Shown one piece after another: positions 11,168-23,167 of a DNA stretch of 64,000 bases. Each line of letters starts with the position of its first letter. The first letter of the stretch is position 1. The position numbers and the translations under genes were made by a program. The notes below the pieces were generated by a model, which saw only the letters and a list, made by a program, of their open reading frames with translations, ran no database searches and was not told the origin of the DNA. Origin of the DNA: Tipula vernalis (taxonomy: Eukaryota; Arthropoda; Insecta; Diptera; Tipulidae). The DNA lies in assembly GCA_958295665.1 (NCBI GenBank), contig OY282558.1, forward strand, positions 139,170,577 through 139,234,576, in the 5' to 3' direction.

Positions 11168-12796
11168 TCAGTTAGCTACTCGTATATCAGTTATTTTTAA
11201 TACAATTTTCTTAAATTTATTGAAAATGTAAATACTTTTTTGTAAATACATAGTTCCTTTATATTCAAGGGATTTAGCAAATGAATAGTCCGTTATATTA
11301 GTAAGGCGAAATTTTTTAAATGCTTGATAATACGGCGTTGATTCTATTTCGAGAGGTTTTATGAAATTGATACTTGAACCTAGACCTTCGTTTATAAGCA
11401 TGCGATTAGCAAATTTCATTAAACATTTTTGGCTAACGAGAGTCACAGATTTTTTTTTTGAAAATGTGGCATTTGTATAGTTTTTCATTTGGCGATGTTT
11501 GGATTCATAGCGCATACACCAGTAGTGTACTAATGGTCCCGATTGTCTAATAATTGTAGGATAGTGCGATAAAAGATGATCTTTAGGTTTAATCTTATTA
11601 CTAAACAAATTTTCATATAATGTATTGTATAAAGAGGTATTTTTGGCTATTAATTCGATCTCTTTACTATGGGAAAAGATACTTCAAGGAGGCTCTAAGT
11701 TACATCTTGTAAAATACCGATACTCCATACTCTATCATTTTTTGGAACAAGCTCCCCTAAAAACAGGGTAATATATTAACAGACATATACTTTCTCTAGC
11801 GGAAACATATAATTTTTTCTGTTTAAGATGCTCATATTTTAATGGTACGCCACGTGAATTAATTTATATTTCTCCATAATTAAAGAATTGGTACCTGTAA
11901 TTAAAGGTTTCCAATGTAAACAACTTATTTTCTATTATAAAATAATAAAACCAGTTAGCCAAGCCGTATTTGATGACCCCTTCAAAGACATCATGCATAA
12001 TGCCTACATAGTAATTGGAGACGACGTGAAAACTTTCTATTTAATTGAAAATGGAGTCTTCTCGGATTCCAGTTCCTGAATAATCATTTTTCATTACATC
12101 AGCTTTATAGATTTCCTCCCTTCGGAGCTATACCTTGACACATTATTTTTCCAAACTTTGCAAAACCTACAACTTAGATTATGACTAAATGATGTTGAAA
12201 ACCTTAGAATAGAGTTTAAACCAAGATTATCTCCAATTACAAGACCAAAAATAAAATAAACAGTGCAATTTTCTTTACAGTCGCTAATTGAAATACCCTC
12301 TGATATAATTTTCCTAATTGTATTAATCAAGCTAACCAGACATTTTCGATTTCCAAACTGTTTGAGATCTTTTGATTTCAAAAACATAGCAACAAAAATG
12401 TTTTCAGCGGTCGCATATTTCAAAAGTATAGAGTTGGAAAATTAAAATTAAATCAGCTAAAGAATGCATTCCAGACTTTGAACCAAGAGGATTTCCAGTC
12501 TCGAAATCATCGTAATACAATTGGTAAGGTATTAAAATTTTGTCCTTCAAAATTTTAATTTTATTTTGCCAAAGCTCACCTTGAACGAAATTATATATTT
12601 GGTCTAAATTATTCTGCAAATTTCGTGCATTTTCAAAAAGTTGTGAAGTATTTTCTAATGTTTGTTTTAATACATGCGGTTGTTGAAAAAAATTTTTTAT
12701 TTGGAATTCAATAGGCATTAAAATTCCTTCTGTATTTTTATTATCTAGTGTAGAAACTCCTTTCCGTATTATTTCTAATGTCTGAGAGTTGATCAA
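11168..12796 (-). pseudogene. Uncharacterised multi-copy insect protein (MHDxxEG family), frameshifted
   Basis: Minus-strand segments line up as one protein. 12796-12404 contains LIPYQLYYDDFETGNPLGSK and SGMHSLADL. 12423-12094 contains IFVAMFLKSKDLKQFGNRKC, LVIGDNLGLNSILRFS and LSCRFCKVW, a possible zinc-binding pair. Another phase at about 12060-11880 reads SNYYVGIMHDVFEGVIKYG. 11608-11168 contains KPKDHLLSHYPTIIRQSGPL then HYWCMRYESKHRQMKNY. From memory, this set of motifs belongs to a large family of unnamed arthropod proteins found in many copies. I infer it is transposon-derived. Conserved Asp and Glu (IMHDVFEG) could be catalytic. No terminal repeats were found. At least three frameshifts make it a pseudogene. 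Confidence 0.55.
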
Positions 12797-13412
<616 letters not shown>

Positions 13413-13414
<2 letters not shown>

Positions 13415-13441
13415 CACTATACGTGCAAGAAAACGATAAGT
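13413..13441 (+). repeat. Left TIR of the DDE transposon
   Basis: It starts CGCACTATACGTGCAAGA and ends in ACGATAAGT. It matches the reverse complement of 16475-16503 at 27 of 29 positions. Confidence 0.9.
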
Positions 13442-13883
13442 CAAAAAAGTTGATTTTGAGGAGAACGCTTTTTAGGTTTTTCAACCAGAACTTTTTGATC
13501 ACATGTTTAACCAAGAATATTCTTTAATGCAAATAGTTCATTTCTTTTGACAATTTCGGAAATCATTTAAAAAATCTAAAAAAATTAGTTTAAACAGGTG
13601 AACGCGTTAGTCGTCGTGTACAATTTTATTAAAACAGTATTGTAAGTACTAGTTATAGTTTTTCTGATTGGAAACATTTTAAATTCTTAAATTGTATGTG
13701 GAGTTGTAGTTTTTTATCAAAAATGTTTAACTATTTTGATATCGTAATTCAACTTATCGTTCTATTGCAATTCAGAACTGAATAATATTTTGTATGAAAA
13801 TAAAACAATATTTTAGTTATATTTAACATGCATGATTATATTTTAAAAACATTTAGTGAAATGAGGTAGGTATTTGAATCAAC

Positions 13884-15957
13884 TCAATTATCATTATCTC
13901 GATTTATATTACAATGAGGCAAACTTTCAAAAAATTGTTTGTACACTCCAGGTATAAAGTTGTGATCGCATAAATACATTAAGTCTGTATATTTAGCATC
14001 TGAGATGGGTTCTCTTTCATTGTATAAGTTAGGAACAGTGTCACGGCAAATTTGTTTTCTTTTCCTTCCTCGACGTTTTAAAGCTGGCGTTCCATCACAA
14101 TATAAAATTATTTGTTGAAAATCTTCGTCAAACTCGTACTTATAATATAATTTGTTCGGCTCGTCTTTTGAAATTAATATTTCCCGAATTTTACTAATGA
14201 CAAATGGTTGAAGTTCTGTATTTTTTGTAAAATAATTTGATTCCGATAATTTTTTGAAGTCAAAAATATCCTTTTGCTCCACTTCATGTACACTGTACGA
14301 CGTACCACGAACTTTAGCATTTCTGATGAGGCTGTAGTATTGAGCAGGAATGTACACTGTTTTGTTCTTGCGGCTTTTTTCAATGGTTGAATGCATCGAA
14401 TCTCCCTCATTTTGGGTATGGCCCTTCTCCATGAATTTGTGACATATATCAACTTTAAGTTGTCTGGATGCCCAAGAATAAAATGTAAATAATATTTTGT
14501 TTTTATTTTGTCCAGGGCAGTTATCGGTCCAAAAGATAAATTTGTTTGCGTTTGCTTTTTGATTTTTCTTCTAACATGAATTTATACAAACAACTGGATA
14601 CCTCTGATGCACCTTGCCTAGCAGTAGTTTCATCTCATAAGTAACAGTGTCCTTGATGATTAGCCAAATTAAAGACAGTAAAATTGTGCAAATTTAGTTT
14701 TCTTTTGTAGAAGAATATGCTAGTATTTCCGAAAGGGCACTGCAAAATCTTTTGAAAATCGAAACAACAAGATATAATATTTTTATTTACTATAGCCGAA
14801 GCTTTATAAATATTTTTTAATCTTCTTGCTTCGTTTTTCATTTCTTCATGCTTTTCAATAATGACTTTAGATTTATTTTTATCTGAAGGATCCATATTGT
14901 GGTACCTTGTACAATCATTACACTGGTCTTTTTTGGGTACGAAAAACCCTAAATTAAAATTATAATTAAAAATATCCCTGTACTGCCGTTCAGTAACATT
15001 CTGGATATTAATATTATTATTTTCTTGAATCGATGCCAGATACAAGCGATACATTTTCGATACTGAAAGGTCACTGTCAAGGTACTGTCTTGTAGTTTGG
15101 GATCGTAAATAGTGGGATTCAACTACAGGGAAAGAAGCGACATGCTGCATAACATGGCTTGTCGTTGCTGATTTTACTTCATTTACCGGGCGAACGTACC
15201 TACCTAATAATGAATTCAGCTCAATTAGTTCTGATTCTAATTATTATACGAAGTGATATACATTAAATAAACTCTTACCACGATTGTCGGTTCCGCCATC
15301 TACTATTTTCGCAAGAGCAGTATCCACAACTTGGTTGGATATTGCTAGAGTATCTAAAAACATTTTAAGGCATACTCTTGTTAATATACCTTTTTTATCG
15401 GGAGCATTCAAGTGGTATAACCGTGACGATTTTCTTCGGCTCTCTCCAACAGAAATTTTTGTGATTTTTTTATCAATTACTTTAACAGCATTGGCAATAA
15501 AATCCCACTGGCGTTCTTTATTTCCGAGCTTATAATAGTAATTGAATACCTTAACTCTGATATGATGTGGTACTCTATCATGACACTTTAATTTACATTT
15601 AGTTGAGCATCCACTTTTCATAAGTTTTGGTGGAATGATTCGTCCTGCTGAATCTTTATATGGCTCACCAAAGTTTTTGTGTCGCTTAGATTGCACCCTT
15701 TGCCAGTTTTTGTAATTCCTTTTTCGTTTCCGAGTTTTAACAATATTTTGTTTCGACGAACTCGATGTATCGACAACCGAATCCGAAGTAGATAACGACT
15801 CTGGATGATAATCAGAATCGGTGCCACAACATACAAATGGGTCTGGCATTGAAATAATAATTTGGTTATTTTTTATTCACCGGTACTCTAATTAAGTGAA
15901 ATTGTGCTTACCTGAATCATTTTCTGTCAGAAGTAATTCCAAATCACTTAAAGACAT
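13884..15957 (-). pseudogene. DDE transposase gene with three exons and two short introns, lightly damaged
   Basis: I infer three exons. Exon 1, 15957-15912, starts at ATG and encodes MSLSDLELLLTENDS. Intron 1 is 15911-15843 (69 nt, GTAAGC...CCAG). Exon 2 is 15842-15279. Intron 2 is 15278-15237 (42 nt, GTAAGA...TTAG). Exon 3 runs from 15236 to 13884. Splicing keeps one frame (ENDS|DPFVCCGTDSD and GGTDNR|ESELIELNS). Catalytic candidates are Asp in CCFDFQKIL (about 14765), Asp in FWTDNCPGQNKN (about 14520) and Glu in GHTQNEGDSMH (about 14410). A Cys pair (KDQCNDCTRYH) suggests a zinc site. Damage is slight: a TGA where Trp is expected near 14636 (GHCYL-stop-DET) and a frameshift near 14560. The C-terminus is basic (RRGRKRKQ). 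Confidence 0.7.
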
Positions 15958-16474
15958 GGCCATTTGGATATATTATGTATTTTTAAATAAGTATGTTTTA
16001 AATAATTATTTGGTACTTTCAAGATTTTTAAATCTAAAGTTTCTTGTGAAAAAAATAAAACATAAGTTTTATCCAAGCAAGAAAATGTTAACTAGATTTA
16101 CGATGCCTACTTCAAAATATTTTCCGGTTGAAATATACTGTAAGTAGTACTTATAGTACATAAAACATAAACTTATTTCTCATATAAACAGCGATAACTT
16201 ATACTTACAGTTGCACTAACAAAAATATTTCCCGCCTATTAAAACTATAAGTGTAAATACGATATTGAAAATATAATTTGTTACAACCAAGAAAACTATA
16301 AGTCAAGTTATCATATTTATAACGGGAACAAAAAATACAAAATGACTTATCGTATTATTTGAAAGTGATACAGCATCCGCAGGAGGACCCATTTAAAAAA
16401 ATGAGTTAAACTGGGATGTACTACTTTCTCTGAACTATATGAAAATGCAATCATGCAATAACACGATAAGTAGT

Positions 16475-16503
16475 ACTTATCGTTATCTTGCACGCATAGT
16501 GCG
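16475..16503 (-). repeat. Right TIR of the DDE transposon
   Basis: The reverse complement starts CGCACTATGCGTGCAAGA. Just inside it is the 18-bp palindrome CGATAAGTAGTACTTATCG, a likely transposase-binding or hairpin site. Confidence 0.9.
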
Positions 16504-16509
16504 ATATAT

Positions 16510-16587
<78 letters not shown>

Positions 16588-16590
16588 TAC
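16504..16590. repeat. (TA)n microsatellite, middle segment
   Basis: An 87-bp TA tract lies between the DDE transposon and the hAT element. Its last eight bases (ATATATAC, 16583-16590) are the left hAT target-site duplication. Confidence 0.95.
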
Positions 16591-16726
16591 CAGGGTTACC
16601 ACCTTTTAAAAATGCCTCACGAGGACACTACAAATAAAAAAATTAGAAATCGAAATCGAAAATAATTTTTAATAATCTTCTAATATAGATTTATTTCAAA
16701 CATAAAAAAAATTATAAAACGTTCAA

Positions 16727-18048
16727 TTGTAATTTGGTACATTTTAAAATAGCATTGTCCGTTTTAAATTTATTATATATTTCAAGGCAATTTAGTCTCT
16801 TATTAAAATATATTATTAATTCTCATTTGATCAGATTTGGAAGAGCCCTATTCCTCTCATTACGCCATTTTATATTCATGACGCTAAATACCCTTCCAAC
16901 ATAAGCGAAACTACTAGGTATACTCAAAAAGAAATAAATAAAATTAAACAAATTTTGGAAAGATCTAGATTTGAGCAGATTAGACCGTTTCTCATCACAA
17001 GTTTTATAAAATCATCTGATAATTTTAAGGTATCAACAATTTGTGATGCTGAAGCAATTTCGTCAAACAATAAATTAATATTTAGCTTAACTGTTTCATT
17101 TTTATGAAGTGTTTCAATTAATTCGACAGCACAATTTTCTGTTGAGATAAATCTAAGGAAGGTTTTTGCATTGCACTAAACATACCAGGTGCGGTTTCAT
17201 CAGCGTTTTCAAAAAAATCTACCAGTTTACGTTCAATTCCATACTCGATCGTGTAATATTGTATTGTTATAATTTACTTTTTAGTTACTTTTGTAATTAA
17301 TTTGGTGAGGAAATGAAACAGTTTATAATTATTTTTTTTACTTAATTTTTCATTCGTTCTTTATTACATATTGATTTCTTTTATATTAATATGTGTATAC
17401 ACTTAACTTATGTAACTTATTGAAGGACCACGATCAACTGAACTTCGTTCATAATTTTTTTTCATCGTGTCTCTTGCTCTTCTCTTTGTTTTTTTATACA
17501 TTTCATTTTTTTTCTTTTGTTTTAGAACTAAACATGGATAAATGGAAAAGAATTAGGGTTGCCTGATGTGTGTTCACAACAGTATTACTACAGGAAAAAA
17601 AATCTATTTTTGTGATTCGAAGCATCTACTTGTAATGAATAACAAATTTTCTTAGAGATTATTTTATTTGTAACTTCTACTATTCCTTTAGGAGCCTGTC
17701 ACAATCGCCTGGGCTTTAATTAATTTTAGGCAGCAATCCAATGAAAAATTTGGACAAGTTCTGCTGTTGTAGTTAGATCTTCCTCGATTGTGTCTTTTGT
17801 AATAAAAAATCTTGTGATTACAGCACTGCCACCGATAGCCGTTAATTTTGTCTGGTGATTTTTTGTTCGTTCGTGGTCTTCTAGGCCCGAAAACCTTTAT
17901 TAGAAACTAATATTTCCACACTAAATAAATTACAGAACCCCTTATCACTTGACATTTTTTAACCAACTTTTATATTGCAACCAGGAATCATTAAAGTTCG
18001 TTGCTCGTTTTATTTAATTTTTTCCAGTTTCATTTGAATTTGATGACA
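16727..18048 (-). pseudogene. hAT transposase, internally deleted
   Basis: This was read by hand on the minus strand. From ATG at 18048, about 18030-17850 reads NFNDSWLQYKSWLKNVK, then SDKGFCNLFSVEILVSNKGF. This is a BED zinc finger whose second Cys is Phe. About 17830-17700 reads LTAIGGSAVITRFFITKD and then TTTAELVQIFH, the usual N-terminal segment after BED. The middle, with the catalytic region, is missing or unreadable (about 17650-17260). About 17240-16930 contains LLFDEIASASQIVDTLKLSD. About 16910-16730 gives AYVGRVFSVMNIKWRNERNR, the C-terminal dimerisation domain, followed by a stop and AT-rich tail. A splice acceptor (TTGTTTTAG) precedes the ATG, so an upstream exon is likely. Confidence 0.75.
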
Positions 18049-18223
18049 TACTACCTAAAACAATAAGGAATTTATAAAAATTTTCTAAAAATCAAATATT
18101 CTTAACATTACTTACGGATAGTTCTGAACTTCAATAAAAAAATAAATTCCTCAATAACAGCTTTAAAATACAACACAATAAAAAAAATTCCTCTTTGCAT
18201 ATAAAAAAAGAAGTTACTTTCTC

Positions 18224-18310
18224 GGGATCGGTACTTATGTCCGTATTTCAAAATCTCGATTGCACAAAATCCCGTAGATCTCAAAAATTCCGTATTTCAA
18301 AATCTCGTTA
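18224..18310 (+). repeat. Left MULE TIR, outer part (split by the Jockey insertion)
   Basis: It has copies of CCGTATTTCAAAATCTCG and diverged CAAAATCCCGTAG units. The array is cut at 18310 by the Jockey LINE and resumes at 22918. Confidence 0.75.
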
Positions 18311-18463
18311 TTTTTTTTTTTTTTCCCTTTATTTAATATTACAACTGATTTACAAATCATTTAGTAATTTATCTTTCTTAAATGAAGATTCACATTTGAC
18401 GGGCAGTAGCCCAATGGTTACTCCCGTTTGAATTTACATAGTAATTATTTTTCTCTATCCGAA

Positions 18464-21144
18464 TTAAATACAACTGCCCAATTCCAAAGGTTTCTGCCTT
18501 TGAAGTCTTCTTACTGCATTGGTGGTATCCAACAAACTTCGTATGTCTGCATTTTGGTGCCGAGATATCCGCTGAATGTGTTTCTTCGCATGATTTTGTA
18601 TTTCTTCACTTACATATTCCATGTTTAAGTCCCTATGGAGGTTATCATTTCTAATGTACCATGGTGCGTTTACTATGCCACGCAGCACTTTGTTTTGAAA
18701 ACATTGAATCATTTGTACATTTGTCTTCTTGGTACAACCCCAAAGTTGAATACCGTAGGTCCATATTGGTTTAAGTATTTGCTGATATAATAGCAATTTG
18801 TTATGTATTGTAAGCTCAGAGTTTCTACCTATTAGCCAATACATTTTCCTATATTTAATGTTCAATTCTTCTTTTTTCTTTTTAACATGCTCTTTCCATC
18901 TAAGCTTGCAATCGAGAGTCATGCCGAGGTATTTGGCTGTATTTTTGCATTTGGAACCGGCCTTGAATTAAGTTTCACTGGAATCCAGTTAGCTTTCTGG
19001 TTCGTGAAGTTTACGTGAACCGACTTTGCTTCGTTTAGGCTAATGCGCCATTTCTTTGTCCAACTACTCACTGTGTCGGTTGCTTTTTGAAGTTTGGTCG
19101 TTGCTTCTGATATACACTTTCCAGTCGCCAGAATAGCTGTATCGTCTGCAAATGTTGCTATGGTGGCACCTTCTGTATTTGGCATATCTCTGGTGTACAG
19201 GATGTACAATATAGGACCCAGTACGCTACCCTGTGGTATGCCTGCTGATATTCTCTTTAGTTCAGAGTACTCTTGGTTATATTTTACACGGAAATGTCGG
19301 TCTGCTATATAAGATTTAAGAATTTGATAGAATTGCTTAGGTAGATCTCGATGCAATTTAAATTCAAGTCCTTGGTGCCAAACTTTGTCGAAAGCTTGTG
19401 CTACATCTAAGAAGATGCTGGAGCATATCTTCTTATTCTCAAGTGAGTCTTCGATTATATCCGTTATTCTGTGAACTTGTTCTATCGTAGAGTGATTTTC
19501 TCTAAATCCAAATTGGTGTGGTGGAATCAAATTTCTCTCTTCTATTATTGGCTTGAGTCTCTTGAGCAGTAATTTTTCAAATAATTTTGAAATTACAGGA
19601 AGTAGTGAAATCGGTCTGTACGACTTTTTATCGTTCGCTGGTTTGCCTGGTTTTGGGATCATAATTACTTCAGCAACCTTCCATTGCCGTGGGACATATT
19701 TTAGTCTGAAGACAGCATTGATAATTTGAACCAATTTTCGTAGTCCCTTCTCGGGAATGGCTTTTACGACTTGTCCAGTAATTAAATCATATCCTGGAGC
19801 TTTTTTTGCGTTCAAATTACACTTGATCTCATTTTTTAATTCCTGTAATGTTACACATCGAATATTATATTCATCAATTTTGCTAATTGTTATTATGTTT
19901 TCATCTGCTGTTTGCCTAGGTAGCGGTTGAAAGGTGTCTTCCAAGTGAGCTGCAAATAAAATAGCTTTTTGCTTGTCACTTTTGGCCCAGGTTCCTTCCC
20001 CATTTTTAATAGGTGGCACATGCATTTTAGTTCTTTTTAATCCCTTTGTTGCTTTCCAAAGAGAGTAATCAGTATCTTTATGTTCGGTGAGACCATTTAA
20101 GTACTTGTTGATAGTTTCATTCTTAATTTCTTTTATAAGATGTTTTAGTTTATTGCATAGAAAATTGAGGATTTTTTTGTTTTCCGGGGCGCGTGTCCTT
20201 TGCCAGGTTTTTCTTGCCTTCCGTTTCTCTCTAACTAACTCCCTGACCTCAATAGGATAATTTTGATTCCTACGGGATTCGGTGTGACTAGCAGGAGAAC
20301 TTTCCCATGCTGCTTGTTGAATAGTACTGTTAAATACCTCTAGTTCGTCTTCCAACTGTACCGGTGTTTTAATCGGCACTCGTAGATTTATTTGCATTTC
20401 AATTAGTTCTTGGAATAGGTCCCAGTTAGTTCTATTATTTGTTAATTTAGCCAGGTTATCCTTATTAATTATCATTGTGCTGAGTGTCATGATAACAGGT
20501 GTATGATCGGAATATATCCCTTCGCTGTTTTCGATGTACATGTAATCCTCGAAGATCCCTTTCGTTACATAAAAATCAATGAGATCTGGTATTTTATTTA
20601 TATCAGCAGGCCAGTATGTCGGTTTACCTCCAGAGTGGAACTCGCAGTTATTTATTCGTCCGGCTTCGAATAGCTCTTTTCCTTTATGGGTTGTAAGTCT
20701 TGATCCCCAATAGGTGTTTTTTGCATTAAAGTCACCACCAATAATAAAATTGGATCCTAGTGATCTAAAGAGTCTATTATAATCTTCTTTGTTTAGATTA
20801 TAGCGTGGAGGGCAGTAGATAGAGGAAATACTGTATTCATTATTATTGTTAGTTTCAACTTTTATGGTTTTAACTTGCATACTTTCCTCTTCTATACTAG
20901 GTTCTTCATAGTGTTTGAGACTCTTTTTCACTATTACTGTTGATCCTCCTCTGGGTTTTCCTCCTGGGTGAACAGCATGGTAACATTCATAATCACGTAT
21001 TTTAATAAATGATGTTTTTGTCAAATGGCTCTCCGATATAAGGTAGATATCTATTTTTTCTAAATTTAGAAAAATTTCTAGCTCTGGAACATGTTGCGCT
21101 AGTCCGTTCGCGTTCCAGGTGACAATTCTTAGTGATCTGCTCAT
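18464..21144 (-). pseudogene. Jockey ORF2: endonuclease and reverse transcriptase, one frameshift
   Basis: The 741-codon frame 21144-18919 is followed in the -1 phase by 18922-18464 (to the natural stop), giving about 890 codons in all, the usual size for Jockey pol. The APE endonuclease is residues about 5-220: IVTWNANGLAQH, ISESHLTK, GGDFNAKNTYWGS and SDHTPVIM with the catalytic His. The reverse transcriptase is about 460-720: YRPISLLPVISKLFEKLLL, SIFLDVAQAFDKVWH, AGIPQGSVLGPILY and FADDTAIL. The tail contains LLYQQILKPIWTYGIQLWG, typical of Jockey. The break lies in an A run at about 18935 (AAAAATACAG), where one missing A explains the shift; it could be an assembly error. The start ATG is set by its position one nucleotide after the ORF1 stop. 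Confidence 0.93.
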
Positions 21145-21145
21145 T

Positions 21146-22694
21146 TTAGTATATGAGGGCTGTTGCCTCGTTCAAGGTTTGGTGCATATCTAGACGCTTA
21201 TATAAAGCTTCTAGACCACGTTCTTGCTTTGCTAGCCTTATATTTATGGCTTCTATGCTTCGACAAATCCTTTCAAGGGGATTATCATTCGTAGCATTAG
21301 ATGATTGCTGTACAATTTGTGAATAACTTTTCCGCTCTGTACCAATACCTGGTGGTTTTGGCTCCGCTTGGGTTTTAGTTGGTTTCTCTTCTTTGGTAAC
21401 CCTAGGGTTTTGAGGAAACTGATGCGTTTTGTTTCTTAGTCTTTGAAGTTCTTTGGCTACTTCACAGCCTCTATAATTTGCAGGATGATGCCCTTTACAG
21501 TTTATACATCTTGCAGGGGTGTTTCTACTTTCTGTACACTCTTTCGCGTTGTGTTTTCCAGCACATTTTACGCATCTTGGCTCCCGTCTGCAATATTTTT
21601 GCGTGTGATTGAAACCTTGGCATTTTTTGCATTGAGGTATTAGCCTCGTGTTTTTCTTCAGCGGTTCTATTTTAACCCTCATGTTGAGAATTGCTTTGAT
21701 GTTGAAGATGTTTTCAACTTTCTCCTTTTTGTTAAACGTAAGCATGAAGAGTGGAAGCCCCCTTTTTTTTGACTTGATTGTTCTCACCTCTCTCTCGTTT
21801 TAGGATGTTTACTGCATCTTCTATTTGCAGATCTCTTGCCTTTAGGTCCTCAATTATGTCCTCCTTCGTACACGTTGGATGAAGGCCTCTGGCCATAACC
21901 TTAATTGCGCGTTCGTTTTTATCTTCGTATGTGAACCATTCTTTACCTTCCGCATTGAGCTTTGTTGCTAGAGCTCTATATGTGTCGGAATCTGGTGTAT
22001 TGATTTTCCACACGTTATTGTTTAGTGACACTACTCTATATTCCTTAGCTGTCACTGATTTCATTATAGATTGTATACTTGCAAATTCTGTTATGCCGAT
22101 TACATTAATTGGCGGAGGAGCCTTTTCTTTCGGTACAACCTTTTGTTGCTGTTGCTGGTGAGTTGGTTTGGTATTAGTATCACCAGTTACTAATACATTA
22201 GCTTGCGAATGATCTCCAACTTCAGGCGAGAATTCGGCTTTTCGTTTTTTGGTAGGTCTTTTCTTCCTTTTCAGTACCCAATCTGTTTCTCTCATGAGAT
22301 CCTCTTCATCAGTATGGAACTCATTGTTATAACTAGTGTGAGTACTTGTTTCATTATAACAAGTTAGCGGGTTTTCAGAAATCTCCATTGGTTTGGGCTT
22401 CTTCAATTCTTCATTTTCTTTTTTCAGCTTTTCAATTTCGCTTCTTAATTGCGTTAAAAGTACCTCTACTTCACTGAGTTTTCGACAGAGTTCAGCGTTT
22501 TCGTCTTTCTGCTGATTTGCAGAGTTAGTATGATTGTTTGGTGATCTTAACAACATTGAACTTCTTTCGAATGGGTTTAGCAATGATTGGCTCACCCCAG
22601 AATCCATTGAGCCAGCCTCGTAAGAGGGTGGATTAGCCAACTGGGTAGTTGGTTTACCACCTGGGGTATTGTTTCCTTTTTGCGTTGAACTCAT
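21146..22694 (-). pseudogene. Jockey ORF1: Gag-like zinc-knuckle protein, one frameshift
   Basis: Frame 22694-21732 (320 codons) begins MSSTQKGNNT and carries an acidic/basic N-terminal half. A predicted coiled coil lies near residues 70-100 (LSEVEVLLTQLRSEIEKLKK). Then follows the PRE_C2HC-type domain, about residues 195-290 (VWKINTPDSDTYRALATKLN and VMARGLHPTCTKEDI). A second frame to 21146 carries three CCHC knuckles: CKKCQGFNHTQKYC, CVKCAGKHNAKEC and CINCKGHHPANYRGC. The frames join at the A8G5 run near 21760, where one extra base explains the shift. ORF1 proteins of this kind bind the LINE RNA and form the RNP. Confidence 0.9.
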
Positions 22695-22917
22695 TGCTTT
22701 AAAACTGGTTATGTATCAACTACCAACCTAACCAGTACAAGTTGGTAGTGGGTCATTGAAGAGAACATCATTTGCTATGTTCTCGGTAGTCGGTTATTCC
22801 GCCGTATCTCGGTCGCCAGAGCCTCGTTAGTTAATTAGCAGGAAGTACCACGTGCAGGTGAGGTTGGCATTTGGGCTAGTATAATAAGACCATCTAAACC
22901 GGCGCCCCTTACCCCCC

Positions 22918-23045
22918 AAAATCTCGTTATTAAAAATTCCGTATTTCAAAATCCCGTATTTCAAAATCCCGTATTTCAAAATCCCGTATTTCAAAATCCC
23001 GAATTATGTTTTTTTACGGAATTACGGGATTATTTACGGGATTCA
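22918..23045 (+). repeat. Left MULE TIR, inner part: tandem 16-mers
   Basis: After the right Jockey target duplication there are four to five tandem copies of TCCCGTATTTCAAAA (about 22940-23005), then related TTACGGGATTA units. It mirrors the array at 29818-29945 in opposite orientation. Confidence 0.85.
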
Positions 23046-23167
23046 TTAAATTAAAAAACAACATTTTTGCACATTGTGCACAAAACGTTTTACTTTTATT
23101 TGTGGAATTCATTTATTAAATTTTTCTTTAATTCATTTTAAAAAAATTATTATTTAATTTAAAACTA

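Larger units (their letters stand above)
13413..16503 (-). mobile_element. DDE DNA transposon with 29-bp TIRs (Sola-like, tentative)
   Basis: The element is 3091 bp and is bounded by inverted repeats starting CGCACTAT(A/G)CGTGCAAGA at both ends. The two 29-bp ends (13413-13441 and 16475-16503) differ at two positions. It sits inside a (TA)n tract, so the target duplication cannot be told apart from the repeat. Copies of the subterminal motif ACTTATCGTT / AACGATAAGT recur near both ends. It carries a single minus-strand transposase gene. The superfamily is not certain. Motifs resemble the Sola-type (DUF7869-like) transposases I know from invertebrate genomes. Confidence 0.8.
18311..22917 (-). 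mobile_element. Near full-length Jockey-clade LINE
   Basis: This is a 4.6-kb minus-strand element. Its 3' poly-A appears as T14 at 18311-18324 and its 5' end is at 22917. The target-site duplication AAAATCTCGTTA flanks it (18299-18310 and 22918-22929; two more T could be shared with the tail). The 5' UTR is about 220 nt, followed by ORF1 (22694-21146), ORF2 (21144-18464) and a short 3' UTR. Each ORF has one single-base frameshift, both in or beside a homopolymer run, and no other lesion. It inserted into the left TIR array of the MULE, so it is younger than the MULE. Confidence 0.95.

Noticed and set aside
11888..12079. Plus-strand frame of 63 codons
   Set aside because: It is the reverse side of the MHDxxEG gene remnant, whose minus-strand translation is clearly protein-like.
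22918..23010. Tandem 15-16-mers considered as a CRISPR-like array
   Set aside because: The units are contiguous without unique spacers, the genome is eukaryotic, and the same units form the inverted ends of a MULE.
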